A stretch of DNA of 64,000 nucleotides, from the NCBI GenBank assembly GCA_948678575.1, contig CAPPGO010000011.1:1-64000 (forward strand), read 5' to 3'. Position numbers and translations under genes: made by a program. The notes below the pieces were generated by a model. It was given only the letters and a program-made list of their open reading frames with translations, did not search any database and was not told the origin of the DNA. Origin of the DNA: an uncultured Clostridia bacterium (GTDB lineage: Bacteria > Bacillota > Clostridia > TANB77 > CAG-508). Each line of letters opens with the position of its first letter. The first letter of the stretch is position 1. Below are positions 8,631-17,917 of the stretch, one piece after another.

Positions 8631-9300
8631 TAATATCCTTTATTACTTCTCCTGCTATAATTAATCCGGCAACTGATGGTACAAATGAAATACTTCCTGT
8701 CACTTTACCTTCATATTTTATAGGCTCTTCTTTTGAGTATAATACTTTAACATTTTTTATATCTCTTTGTTTTAATTCTTTTCTCATTACTTTTGCAAGA
8801 GGACACACAGAAGTTTTAGAAATATCTGTTATTTCAAACTTTGTGGGGTCAAATTTGTTTCCTGTTCCCATTGAAGAAATAACTGGAATGTTTAACTTTT
8901 TAGCTCTTGCAATTATTTCAATTTTTGCTGTTACTGTGTCTACACAATCTACAACATAATTAGCTGTATTGTCAAAAACATCTTCACTATCTGGCATAAA
9001 AAATTCTTGATATGTTTTTATTTTTGCACTTGGATTTATACTTAAAGCTCTTTGTTTTGCAATTTCTACTTTTGGTTTTCCAATAGTATCGTGAGTAGCT
9101 ATTATTTGTCTATTTATATTAGTTAAATCAACTTCATCTTTGTCTACTAAAATTAAATTTCCTACACCTGCTCGTACTAATGCTTCTACTACAAATGAAC
9201 CAACGCCTCCAATACCAAATACAACAACCTTTGAATTTTGAAGCTTTTTAATTCCATCTTTACCAATTATTAATTCAGTTCTCTCAAATTGATTTGCCAT
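8620..9300 (-). CDS. tcdA: tRNA threonylcarbamoyladenosine dehydratase (TcdA/CsdL)
   Basis: 226 residues, ThiF/E1-like fold: GIGGVGSFVVEALVRAGVGNLILVDKDEVDLTNINRQ (about 30-67) is the ATP-binding signature, with R and D residues that adenylate the substrate. TcdA cyclises t6A37 to ct6A in tRNAs reading ANN codons. It carries its own start with GGAGAT upstream and is followed, with overlap, by the ttcA-like gene. Confidence 0.92.
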   Translation of the reverse strand: MANQFERTELIIGKDGIKKLQNSKVVVFGIGGVGSFVVEALVRAGVGNLILVDKDEVDLTNINRQIIATHDTIGKPKVEIAKQRALSINPSAKIKTYQEFFMPDSEDVFDNTANYVVDCVDTVTAKIEIIARAKKLNIPVISSMGTGNKFDPTKFEITDISKTSVCPLAKVMRKELKQRDIKNVKVLYSKEEPIKYEGKVTGSISFVPSVAGLIIAGEVIKDIIGA

Positions 9301-9342
9301 AATAATCTCCTTTTTAGCGTTATTATTATATCACTAAAAAAC

Positions 9343-9373
9343 AAAAAAGTCAGTATTTTTTCTCAAATACTGA
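9343..9373 (-). terminator. Terminator after the endonuclease Q-like gene
   Basis: AGTCAGTATTT/AAATACTGACT arms followed on the minus strand by six T. Confidence 0.75.
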
Positions 9374-9384
9374 CTAGTTTTAAA

Positions 9385-10578
9385 TTAAGTTTGTTCTATT
9401 TTTCCGTAGACTCCTCCTCCACCTTCAACAATGTGCATTTTTCCGTCACGAGCTCTAATAATATTATTTGCAATCTTCTCTCCAACAACAGCTTCTATAT
9501 CATCATCTGATAATTTGTGCAAAATTGTCATTTCTGTACCAAAATGATTTAACAACTTATCTATTGTTTTCGCTCCAAGTCCTGGTATAAAGGTAAGTGG
9601 AATTTGATATATATAAGGAGGTCTAAATTCTGGACTTTTTGTATCCACCTTATCTTTTATTATTTCTATTCTATCAAAAACTCCCATTGTGATATTTTTA
9701 CTTTCGCAGTCTGGGCATTTAGTAACTGGTGCATCACCTGGAATTCTTTTATCACATACTTCACAATATGTTCTATGATATTTTCCTAATTTAGGATCCA
9801 TACCATAATTAGATATAATTTTTCTGCCATCTTCTCTTCTTAAAGCTTTTAAAAATTCTTTAAAGCTTATTCCTTCAACCTGAATTTTATTATATTCTCT
9901 TGCGATTTTAGGTAATGAGTGTGCATCAGAATTTGTTAAAAATGATTTTGTTTCTAGCTCTGAAATTTTGTCAGCTAAAAAAGTATCTGAACTTAAACCA
10001 AGTTCAATTGCTGGTATTTTATCATATTTTTCCTTAAAAATTCTCTTTAATGATGATGTACAATTACCGTAAAAACTTTTATGTGGTGTAAATGCATGAG
10101 CTGGTACTAACACTCCATTATATTTTTCTACAATATCAATTAAATAATATGCAGAAATATCAGCTCTTTGTGAACTTAAAGTTATGTTTTTTATATGATG
10201 ACTCATTTCATTTGAAAAGCCTTTTATATCTTTCAAAGTTGGAAAATAGCACAAATTATGAGCACTACCAGTTTTTCCATCATCATTTATTTCATTGGTT
10301 TCTATTTCACTTCCTAATATTATACATACTTTATCTTTATATATAATTCCGCCATCTTCTATTTCATAAGCATCACCATTTCTTAAAAAATTCTCTATAT
10401 CTTCTATAACATAAGGTGAAGCACAATCTATAATTCCTACAAGATTTATTCCTTTTTTCTCTACACATTCTTTTGCAATATTAGCAAAATTTAAACTTCT
10501 TGCCGCTGTAATTTTTATTGGTTTTCCGTTTTCACTTCTTCCTATATGAACATGCATATCTGCAAATACTTCGTACAT
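9385..10578 (-). CDS. Endonuclease Q-like PHP-domain nuclease
   Basis: 397 residues. The PHP metallo-phosphoesterase domain begins ADMHVHIGRS and contains VPAHAF and NSDAHS metal ligands. A zinc finger follows (CEVCDKRIPGDAPVTKCPDC, about 275-296), then a C-terminal helix-hairpin-helix (IPGLGAKTIDKLLNHFG). This domain order matches the EndoQ family, which nicks DNA 5' of deaminated bases such as uracil and hypoxanthine. It lies in the same leftward run as the mismatch repair gene mutL, consistent with DNA repair. Confidence 0.85.
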   Translation of the reverse strand: MYEVFADMHVHIGRSENGKPIKITAARSLNFANIAKECVEKKGINLVGIIDCASPYVIEDIENFLRNGDAYEIEDGGIIYKDKVCIILGSEIETNEINDDGKTGSAHNLCYFPTLKDIKGFSNEMSHHIKNITLSSQRADISAYYLIDIVEKYNGVLVPAHAFTPHKSFYGNCTSSLKRIFKEKYDKIPAIELGLSSDTFLADKISELETKSFLTNSDAHSLPKIAREYNKIQVEGISFKEFLKALRREDGRKIISNYGMDPKLGKYHRTYCEVCDKRIPGDAPVTKCPDCESKNITMGVFDRIEIIKDKVDTKSPEFRPPYIYQIPLTFIPGLGAKTIDKLLNHFGTEMTILHKLSDDDIEAVVGEKIANNIIRARDGKMHIVEGGGGVYGKIEQT

Positions 10579-10646
10579 TTTTGCCTCCTAAAATTCAATT
10601 CTTTGTCATTATATTTTAATTCGACAAAAAATTCAAGTGCAAAAGA

Positions 10647-10676
10647 AAAAAGATAGGTTCTTGCCTATCTTTTTTC
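10647..10676. terminator. Terminator between rnpB and the EndoQ-like gene
   Basis: AAAAAAGATAGG/CCTATCTTTTTT hairpin, T-rich in both directions; it ends rnpB on the minus strand. Confidence 0.75.
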
Positions 10677-10680
10677 ATAT

Positions 10681-11021
10681 AAAAGTAAATCTGTAAGCCG
10701 GGTTCTGTCGTGAATAGTCATTTATCTAGAATATATATTGCTATATATTTCAAGCCACGCAAATCGAGAAAATGGCGAGCAGCCTTAACTTTCTCTATGA
10801 GGTGTTGCTCCAGATAGGGTTTACACAGCCAATATGTCACCATACTGCTGGTGGGCTTTTACTCCACCTTTTCACCTGAACCTATAAAGGTTGTTATTTT
10901 CTGTTGCACTTTCCCTAAGGTCACCCTCGCTTGACGTTATCAAGTATCTTTGCTCTACGGAGCCCGGACTTTCCTCTCATGAAGCCTTTCGGCTTTCATC
11001 AGCGACTATTCAATTTACTTT
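10681..11021 (-). ncRNA. rnpB: RNase P RNA, bacterial type B
   Basis: The minus strand contains the conserved CRI region GAGGAAAGTCCGGGCTCC (about 10965-10980 in plus sense), the universal ACAGAACCCGGCTTACA near the 3' end (10688-10710) and terminal arms AAAGTAAATT / AATTTACTTT-like that form P1. It is the catalytic RNA that removes tRNA 5' leaders. It abuts ssrA. Confidence 0.95.
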
Positions 11022-11022
11022 T

Positions 11023-11376
11023 TGGTGGAGGTGCGGAGAGTCGAACTCCGGTCCAATAAATCTTCCACATAAACTTCTCCGAGTGCAGTTTATTATTTAA
11101 ATTCCCATATTTAACACTAATAAACAAGTTTTAAATATAGTAGCTTTTAAAAATGCCTACTAATATCAAAAGCAAATATTAGCTTCGTTTCCTGCTAATC
11201 GTCGCCTTATCTTAAACCGCAGGTTGTAAAAGTAAGACGTCACTGCAACTTAGGCAGCGAATGCTAATTCTTTATTATCAGCGTTTATTTTTAATTTTTG
11301 CCTTTTATAGTGGCCAGGCAACTCCACTACTCGCTATTTATCCTTCTAATTTACTGTCGAAACCAAATACACCCCC
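11023..11376 (-). ncRNA. ssrA: tmRNA
   Basis: The 3' end is a tRNA-like domain (GGTTCGACTCTCCGCACCTCCACCA in two parts; T-arm TTCGACTC) and the 5' end is GGGGGTGT...GGTTTCGACAG. An internal frame at 11250-11282 reads ADNKELAFAA-stop, a normal hydrophobic degradation tag. tmRNA frees ribosomes stalled without a usable codon, relevant here if CGG causes pausing. Confidence 0.95.
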
Positions 11377-11399
11377 ATATTCAATTCACTGTATATATT

Positions 11400-11428
11400 A
11401 TTATACTCTTTTTATTCTTTCTATGCAA
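11400..11428 (-). promoter_or_regulatory. Promoter of ssrA
   Basis: Minus strand TTGCAT (11423-11428), 17-nt spacer, TATAAT (11400-11405), about 20 bases before the mature 5' end. Confidence 0.7.
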
Positions 11429-11550
11429 GCAAATCTTGCAAATATTATGTAAATATGATATAATTAAAATATCTAACCGTGTTTTTTTAGCACATAATTT
11501 GACCATATATAATATAACAAAAAAACATGAGACCAAAGGAGGTTTTTTAT

Positions 11551-11931
11551 ATGGGAAAAGTTACAAAAAAATATAACTGGGGCTACTCGGTTATTGACTT
11601 TCATGGCTTAAAATATGCTAACACTGATTCAGACGATCAAATTCACACTATCAGTACAGCTGTAATCAAAGCCAGAACATTCATTCCGTTACACATCCAA
11701 TTCGAAGGTAGCGAACAGTATCAAGCATTGACATGGGGATTACATGCTTTGACTCTTTCGCTTGAAGAAGCCTCAGCCTTGACGGACACCGAAATATTAA
11801 AACAGTTAAAAGATGCTCCTCAGATGAAAATTAGTGAAGTTTCAACATGCCACAAAGGTCAGCTTCATATTTTGTATAATTCATCAGACATTGAAGCGAG
11901 ATTAAAAATTATTAATTGTTTTGAGGATTAA
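11551..11931 (+). CDS. Hypothetical protein, atypical composition
   Basis: 126 residues from ATG 11551, which has AAAGGAGG 9 bases upstream; an in-frame ATG at 11527 has no RBS. Soluble, no signal peptide, no family recognised; the sequence WGYSVIDFHGLKYANTDSDD and a Leu-rich middle are the visible features. Its codon choice (GCC, ATC, ACG, TTG, CAG) is markedly more GC-rich than its neighbours, and it stands alone between ssrA and a terminator, the classic landing site for acquired DNA. Function unknown. Confidence 0.75.
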   Translation: MGKVTKKYNWGYSVIDFHGLKYANTDSDDQIHTISTAVIKARTFIPLHIQFEGSEQYQALTWGLHALTLSLEEASALTDTEILKQLKDAPQMKISEVSTCHKGQLHILYNSSDIEARLKIINCFED

Positions 11932-11954
11932 TTTACAGAATGAAAAAGATGGAG

Positions 11955-11988
11955 AATCGTAGCAAGGAATTTTGCGCTACGATTTTTC
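11955..11988 (+). terminator. Terminator of the orphan gene
   Basis: AATCGTAGC/GCTACGATT hairpin followed by TTTTT. Confidence 0.75.
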
Positions 11989-12053
11989 TGATTTTAATAA
12001 TAAAATACTGATTATGCCCACATGATTATCACCTTTTAATATAAAAAAATTTA

Positions 12054-12082
12054 TTGAGATTTACATTATTTTATGATACTAT
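12054..12082 (+). promoter_or_regulatory. Promoter of the MurB-like gene
   Basis: TTGAGA (12054-12059), 17-nt spacer, TACTAT (12077-12082); start codon at 12108 with AAAGGA before it. Confidence 0.55.
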
Positions 12083-12107
12083 GATAAAAAACCGAAAGGA
12101 CTAAAAA

Positions 12108-13115
12108 ATGAATGAAATTTTAAAAAACTTTACTCATAAAGTTAAATATGATTATAATTTACAAAATAAACATCTTTTCAAAAAGAAAACTGGAAATGCA
12201 AAAGCTTATTATCAATTAATTTTTGATGATGCTCTACCTAATGATTTAAAAGTTTTACATGAAATGTATAAGAAAAATTTGCCTTTTAAAATTTTTGGAT
12301 TACATACTAACTTATATATAACAGATAATGGATATGATGGCTTATTCCTTGATGTTGATACAAAAAGTTCTAACATAACTTTTAACAAAGAAACAGAAGA
12401 ATTCACAGTAACTTCAAATGTTGTAGTTAGTAATTTTGTTAATTACACAAAAGAAATGGGCTATGATTTTGCTATGTTAACAGGTATTCCTGGTGTTATT
12501 GGTGGTGGTGTTGTTGGAAATTCTAGCTACCCTCATGCAATAACAAATACCTATACAAAAGCATTTTCTGATTTTGTTAAAAAAATTATTGTTTATGATT
12601 TTGAAATTGGAGATTTTATAGAAATTATACCAGATGAAACTTTCTTCTCTACTCGAAATAGCTTTTTAAAACAAGCTAATAATCCAAAAACAAGATATTT
12701 TGTTAAAGAAGTAATTTTAAAAGCTGATTACATTGGAAAAGATGAAGTACAAAAAAATTTTGATATTCAAATGAATAGACGAAAACCATCTTTAAAAATT
12801 AGTTTTGAAGAAGGAAACGCTGGTAGCTTCTTCTCTACTCAACACATGCAAAAATTAATTGGAGAAACTCAAAAATCTTTACTTATAAAACATCCTTCAA
12901 TAAATATAAATGTAAATGGTGCAACTTTTAGTCCAAATGGTAGTATGCACTTTACAACAAGTGAAAATACTACTGATAAAGATTCTGCTGATTGCTTACG
13001 ACATTTCACTCAAACAGTAAAAGAAATATATGGAATTGACTTACATAAAGAAGTTATGATTCTTGATTATGATGGTGAAATAAATTTACAAACTTTCTTT
13101 GATAGAAATAAATAA
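12108..13115 (+). CDS. MurB-like FAD-dependent oxidoreductase
   Basis: 335 residues with the UDP-N-acetylenolpyruvoylglucosamine reductase plan: FAD-binding segment (KIFGLHTNLYITDNGYDGLFL, about 62-82), GIPGVIGGGVVGNSS (about 128-142), the catalytic-Ser motif NAGSFF (about 240-245) and a C-terminal GIDLHKEV (family: GVxLExEV). MurB reduces UDP-GlcNAc-enolpyruvate to UDP-MurNAc. The substrate-facing motifs are divergent, so it may be a second, specialised paralog. It is followed 17 bases on by a kinase-like gene, an unusual partner. Confidence 0.75.
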   Translation: MNEILKNFTHKVKYDYNLQNKHLFKKKTGNAKAYYQLIFDDALPNDLKVLHEMYKKNLPFKIFGLHTNLYITDNGYDGLFLDVDTKSSNITFNKETEEFTVTSNVVVSNFVNYTKEMGYDFAMLTGIPGVIGGGVVGNSSYPHAITNTYTKAFSDFVKKIIVYDFEIGDFIEIIPDETFFSTRNSFLKQANNPKTRYFVKEVILKADYIGKDEVQKNFDIQMNRRKPSLKISFEEGNAGSFFSTQHMQKLIGETQKSLLIKHPSININVNGATFSPNGSMHFTTSENTTDKDSADCLRHFTQTVKEIYGIDLHKEVMILDYDGEINLQTFFDRNK

Positions 13116-13132
13116 TTATTTGGAGAAAAAAT

Positions 13133-14257
13133 ATGAAACAATATATTAGTGAATTACAAACCATGTTTGGAACTTGGGAAGAAGATTTTAAAACTACAAT
13201 TGAAAAAAATAATCCTAACCTTGAAGAAGATTTTAATGACATATTACAAGCTCTACCTCCTGAAATTATCACAGAATATTTAAGTTGGATAATAGATATT
13301 GGAAATACACCATTAATCTCAGACAATATAGATACTATAATGCGTTGTGCCTCAGAATATACTGGTTATCAAAAGGTTTGGATTGTAAAAACAATAAATT
13401 TACTAAAAAACATTCAAGATCCTAATATAGACAATAGTATTGCAAACAATTTAATTCCTATTATAAAGGGTCCATATACTCGTGGAAATCCTTGGGTTAT
13501 AATAAATTTCTATAATAACTGTAAAGATATTGGAAATTCCAGAGATATAATAGAAGAAAATTATGGTGAAATATTAAATACTATTTTTTCTCATAACGAA
13601 TATTTATCTAACAATCCAGCTGTATTGGATAGAATAAAAGATTTAATATACAAAATAGCAGAACAAGAAAATGTTACACTAAGTGATATTGAAGATGCTG
13701 GAAGTGGACAATATAGTGATTGTATGAAAATTGGTACAACAATTTTGAAATTTGGAAAAAATAGAATATTAGAAGATTTACCAGTTCATAGAAGAATTTT
13801 ACAACCTAAATTAAGAATTAATATCCCACAAAACTATAATGAACAAATAGATCAAGGTACATTAAAGCCTGATGATTTAATAGCAATAGAATGTCAAGAT
13901 GAAGTTGATACTAAATGGGATGAAAATATGCCTGATAATCAAAAAAATGAATTTTTATATAGTATTTACAAAGATTTAAGAAATTCTGGGTTTATTTGGA
14001 CTGATATTAAGCCAGAAAATGTTGGTCGTTTATTAAAACCTAATATTATAAATTATACTGTTACAGATTCAAACGGAGAAGCAGTTCAAGCCCAAACTTC
14101 TTTACCAGTTGGAGAATTTGTTATTTTCGATACTGATAGAATTTATGAAAAAGACAAATTGCCTGAATTTAAGAATGTGGGATTACTACACTCTCCATCA
14201 TACGAGCAATTTGAAGAACGATATAATAACGAACAAAAAGAATTAGCTTCAAGATAA
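13133..14257 (+). CDS. Protein-kinase-like protein
   Basis: 374 residues. The first about 180 are helical, with no motif recognised. From about 185 a kinase-like fold is visible: Gly-loop-like AGSGQYSDCMKIG, ILKFG with a possible ATP-binding Lys, catalytic loop FIWTDIKPENVG (Asp and Asn in HRD-like positions) and a DFG-equivalent FVIFDTDRI. It could phosphorylate a protein or small molecule, or be a pseudokinase. It probably shares a transcript with the MurB-like gene 17 bases upstream. Confidence 0.65.
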   Translation: MKQYISELQTMFGTWEEDFKTTIEKNNPNLEEDFNDILQALPPEIITEYLSWIIDIGNTPLISDNIDTIMRCASEYTGYQKVWIVKTINLLKNIQDPNIDNSIANNLIPIIKGPYTRGNPWVIINFYNNCKDIGNSRDIIEENYGEILNTIFSHNEYLSNNPAVLDRIKDLIYKIAEQENVTLSDIEDAGSGQYSDCMKIGTTILKFGKNRILEDLPVHRRILQPKLRINIPQNYNEQIDQGTLKPDDLIAIECQDEVDTKWDENMPDNQKNEFLYSIYKDLRNSGFIWTDIKPENVGRLLKPNIINYTVTDSNGEAVQAQTSLPVGEFVIFDTDRIYEKDKLPEFKNVGLLHSPSYEQFEERYNNEQKELASR

Positions 14258-14264
14258 TTTTAAT

Positions 14265-14296
14265 AAAAAAGAAGTTCATGCTCGAACTTCTTTTTT
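14265..14296. terminator. Bidirectional terminator
   Basis: AAAAAAGAAGTTC/GAACTTCTTTTTT hairpin between the convergent kinase-like and ygjV-like genes; it overlaps the last codons of the latter. Confidence 0.8.
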
Positions 14297-14809
14297 GGGT
14301 TTTATTTTCTTCAAATCAAATCTATAAATTGCTATTAATACTGTACTAATTTCAATCATCGTTGCTATACAAGATGTAAATGCTAAAACTTTTACATTGT
14401 ATATCATAAGCAATGCACAAGCAATAGCTTCTCCTATTCTCATAAATGTTAAATCTCCATACCACATAGCTACACTAAATAATATAATACCAAACATTAC
14501 TAATAAACTTACTATGTCAGTATATGTAATTAATGAAAATCCTACAATATGTGCTAAAACTACTATTAACCATATAATAGATGCTCTGCCATTTTCATTT
14601 TTTCCAAAAATATAATTTCTAAAAACACAAGTTAAGTTTAATAAACACCCTGTATATGCTCCCAAAAATGCATATTGAACAGCATATAATAAACTAGAAA
14701 ACATTTGATATTTCATTAACATTTTTTTATTATTATTTTGAAGACTTAATACCAACATAAACAAAGCACATAATCCAATAAGTTGTACTAATATAAACTT
14801 TACTGTCAT
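14276..14809 (-). CDS. YgjV-family inner membrane protein
   Basis: 177 residues with five or six membrane segments and the family pattern of an N-terminal helix ending LSLQNNNKKMLMKYQMFSSLLYAVQY, followed by GCLLNLTCVFRN. Function of the family is unknown. The basic C-terminus (KKIKPKKEVRA) predicts a cytoplasmic end. It lies 15 bases downstream of mutS on the same strand. Confidence 0.75.
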   Translation of the reverse strand: MTVKFILVQLIGLCALFMLVLSLQNNNKKMLMKYQMFSSLLYAVQYAFLGAYTGCLLNLTCVFRNYIFGKNENGRASIIWLIVVLAHIVGFSLITYTDIVSLLVMFGIILFSVAMWYGDLTFMRIGEAIACALLMIYNVKVLAFTSCIATMIEISTVLIAIYRFDLKKIKPKKEVRA

Positions 14810-14824
14810 ACCAATTTCCTTCTA

Positions 14825-17434
14825 CTATTTCATTTTTTCTTTCATTTTCACAAGAACATTTAATGCATCTATTGGTGTTAATTCGTTAACATTCACCTTA
14901 TCTAGTTCACTTGCTATATCGGCAAGCTTTATATTAAAGAAATCAAACTGTCCTTCTACTTGCTTTTTATCTTCTTTTTCTTCCTTAACTTTTACACCAG
15001 ATTTCTCTAATGATCTTAAAATTTTATTTGCTCTTGTTACAACATTGTTTGGAACTCCTGCAAGTTTTGCTACATGAATACCATAGCTTTCATCAGTTCC
15101 ACCTTCAACAATTTTTCTAAGGAAAATTATATCTTCTCCCTTTTCTTTTACTGCAATAGAATAATTCTTTATTCCTTCTATTTTTTCTTCTAATGCAATA
15201 AGTTCATGATAATGCGTTGCAAATAAAGTTTTGCAACCTATTTTTTCTTTATCTGCAATATATTCTGCTACTGCCCAAGCAATAGACAATCCGTCATAAG
15301 TAGATGTACCTCTACCAATTTCGTCTAATATTACTAAACTTTTTGCAGTAGCATTTTTCAAAATATTTGCTACTTCTGCCATTTCTACCATAAAAGTACT
15401 TTGTCCCATGCTTAAATCATCAGATGCACCAACTCTTGTAAATATTTTGTCTACTATACCAATTTTAGCACTATCTGCTGGAACAAAACTTCCTATCTGT
15501 GCCATTAAAGTAATAATAGCGACTTGTCTCATATATGTAGATTTACCAGCCATATTAGGACCTGTAATAATTGCTACTCTATTACTTTGAGTATCTAAGT
15601 TTGTATCGTTTTGTACAAACTCTCCATTTCCCAACATTTTTTCTACAACTGGATGTCTACCATTTACAATTTCAAGTGCTTCACTATTATTAATTTCTGG
15701 TCTTACATAATTGTTATCTTCTGCAACTGTTGCTAAACATGATAAAACATCTATTTTTGAAATAACACTACTTGAAGTTTGCAATCTATTAATATTACTA
15801 GCAATAATATCTCTAATTTTTATAAATTCATTATATTCAAGTGCTATTGCTTTTTCTTCTGCTCCTAAGATTTTAGTTTCCATCTCTTTTAATTCTTCTG
15901 TTATAAATCTTTCACAATTTGTCAAAGTTTGTTTTCTAATAAATCTATCTGGCACTTGCTTTAAAAATGATTTTGTAACTTCTATATAATATCCAAAAAC
16001 TTTTGTATATCCTACTTTTAAATTTTTAATACCTGTTGCTTCTCTTTCTTTTGCTTCAAGTTCTATTATCCAGCCTTTTCCATTACTAGATGCACTTTTA
16101 TATTCATCAATTTCACTATTATATCCTGATTTTATTATTCCACCTTCTTTAACACTAATTGGTGGTTCATCTACAATTGCCTCTTCTATTAAATTTGCTA
16201 TATCTTGAAGCTCATCTAATTTTTCATAACATTCTTTTAAACTATTTGTTTGTGCCTCTTTTAAAAGTTGTTTTAATTCTGGCAATTTTTGAAGTGAATT
16301 TTTTAATGATATTAAATCTCTTGCATTAGCATTTCCATAAGAAATTTTTCCAGACAATCTTTCTATGTCATATACTTTCTTTAATATCTCTATTGTTTCA
16401 CCTTTTAAGATTAAATTATTTTTAAATTCTTCTACTCCATCTAATCTTTTATTTATTTCATCTACTTCAAGTAAAGGATCATTTATCCAACGCCTTAAAA
16501 GCCTTCCCCCCATAGAAGTAGATGTTTTATCTAAGACCCAAATTAAAGTGCCTCTTTTACTTCTATCTGACATACGTTCTGTAAGTTCAAGACTTCTTCT
16601 GGCATTTACATCTAATGCCATATATTTTTGAACTTCGTACAATTTAATTTTATTTATATGTTCTAATTTTACTTTTTGTGTTTCTGTAAAATAATTAAGC
16701 AAGCCATTTATTGCTGGAACTGCAAAAACATATTCTTTTAAGCTTTCTTTCTTTTCATCAGCATCATCTACAACATTATACAGTTTTTGAAGCAAATTAC
16801 TATCAGTACTAAACATATCCTCATTTCTAACTGTAACAAATGTATTCCATCTGTTCTTCATTATTTCTAATTCCTCTTCACGAGAACCCATTTCAGTATT
16901 TACTACAATTTCAGATGGAGTATATCTTGCATACTCATCTAATAATTTCTCAAAATTATTTTCTGGAAGTTTTACTTGTGTTGAATAAAAATCTCCTGTA
17001 CTAATATCACAAATAGCTAAACCATAGTACATACTTTTTTTAAAGATACTCATTATATAATTGTTTTTCTTTTCTTCTAGCATATTAGTTTCTATAACTG
17101 TTCCAGGTGTTACCACTCTAATTACATCTCTTTTAACTATACCTTTTGCTTGCTTTGGGTCTTCCAATTGCTCACAAATTGCAACCTTATATCCTTTTGC
17201 AATTAGTCTTGAAACATATATTTCGGCAGCATGAAAAGGAACACCACACATTGGTGCTCTCTCCTCCATACCACAGGCTCTACCTGTTAATGTTATTTCT
17301 AATTCCCTTGATGCAGTTATTGCATCATCAAAAAACATTTCATAAAAGTCTCCTAATCTATAAAACAATATGCAATCCTTGTATTGTTCTTTTGTTTGCA
17401 TATAGTTCTGCATCATAGGTGAAAGTTCTGTCAT
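14825..17434 (-). CDS. mutS: DNA mismatch recognition protein MutS
   Basis: 869 residues. The mismatch-binding domain starts SPMMQNYMQTKEQYKDCILFYRLGDFYEMF (the Phe and Glu of the FxE wedge are in this segment). The ATPase has Walker A GPNMAGKSTYMRQ (about 620) and Walker B/signature VILDEIGRGTSTYDG, then ATHYHEL. It scans DNA for mispairs and recruits MutL. It is adjacent to miaB, a common Firmicutes arrangement. No in-frame CGG in 870 codons. Confidence 0.97.
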   Translation of the reverse strand: MTELSPMMQNYMQTKEQYKDCILFYRLGDFYEMFFDDAITASRELEITLTGRACGMEERAPMCGVPFHAAEIYVSRLIAKGYKVAICEQLEDPKQAKGIVKRDVIRVVTPGTVIETNMLEEKKNNYIMSIFKKSMYYGLAICDISTGDFYSTQVKLPENNFEKLLDEYARYTPSEIVVNTEMGSREEELEIMKNRWNTFVTVRNEDMFSTDSNLLQKLYNVVDDADEKKESLKEYVFAVPAINGLLNYFTETQKVKLEHINKIKLYEVQKYMALDVNARRSLELTERMSDRSKRGTLIWVLDKTSTSMGGRLLRRWINDPLLEVDEINKRLDGVEEFKNNLILKGETIEILKKVYDIERLSGKISYGNANARDLISLKNSLQKLPELKQLLKEAQTNSLKECYEKLDELQDIANLIEEAIVDEPPISVKEGGIIKSGYNSEIDEYKSASSNGKGWIIELEAKEREATGIKNLKVGYTKVFGYYIEVTKSFLKQVPDRFIRKQTLTNCERFITEELKEMETKILGAEEKAIALEYNEFIKIRDIIASNINRLQTSSSVISKIDVLSCLATVAEDNNYVRPEINNSEALEIVNGRHPVVEKMLGNGEFVQNDTNLDTQSNRVAIITGPNMAGKSTYMRQVAIITLMAQIGSFVPADSAKIGIVDKIFTRVGASDDLSMGQSTFMVEMAEVANILKNATAKSLVILDEIGRGTSTYDGLSIAWAVAEYIADKEKIGCKTLFATHYHELIALEEKIEGIKNYSIAVKEKGEDIIFLRKIVEGGTDESYGIHVAKLAGVPNNVVTRANKILRSLEKSGVKVKEEKEDKKQVEGQFDFFNIKLADIASELDKVNVNELTPIDALNVLVKMKEKMK

Positions 17435-17902
17435 TTATTTACTCCTTTTATTACCATTTGAATTGTTACTTTTATTACTATTTTTCTTTGGTACATTATT
17501 TACATTTTTATTATTGGCTTTTTTCTTAATTGGATTTTTGCCATTTTTATTATTTTTTTTTGTTGTTGGCTTTTTCTTTTTACCACCATTTTTATAATCC
17601 AAATATTTCTGCATTTTGTCTTCATTGCTTGACAAAGTTTTTAAAATCTTTTTATCCATTTCTTGTACTGTCATATCTAATTCTTTTGCTGCGTCTTCCA
17701 TTTTCACATTGTCAAAAAGCATTTTATTTATAACAATAACTAAATCTAATTGTCTTAGATTATCCTCATCGTCAGCTAAAACTTCTTGAATTCTATGAAT
17801 TAAATCATCTCTTCTTAAACCAAATTGTTTTGCAGTTTTTCTTATTGATAATTCTGCATTTAATATTCTATTTATGAAAATCATTTCATTTCTATTAGAC
17901 AT
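17435..17902 (-). CDS. Small HTH-like protein with long basic tail
   Basis: 155 residues. The N-terminal 100 contain two similar helical units (LNAELSIRKTAKQFGLRRDDLIHRI and VKMEDAAKELDMTVQEMDKKIL) that look like tandem helix-turn-helix motifs. The C-terminal 50 residues are almost only Lys, Asn and Ser and are probably disordered and nucleic-acid binding. It sits between miaB and mutS with short gaps, so it is co-transcribed with RNA modification and DNA repair genes. No family recognised. Confidence 0.7.
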   Translation of the reverse strand: MSNRNEMIFINRILNAELSIRKTAKQFGLRRDDLIHRIQEVLADDEDNLRQLDLVIVINKMLFDNVKMEDAAKELDMTVQEMDKKILKTLSSNEDKMQKYLDYKNGGKKKKPTTKKNNKNGKNPIKKKANNKNVNNVPKKNSNKSNNSNGNKRSK

Positions 17903-17917
17903 TTTATAACCCCTTAA

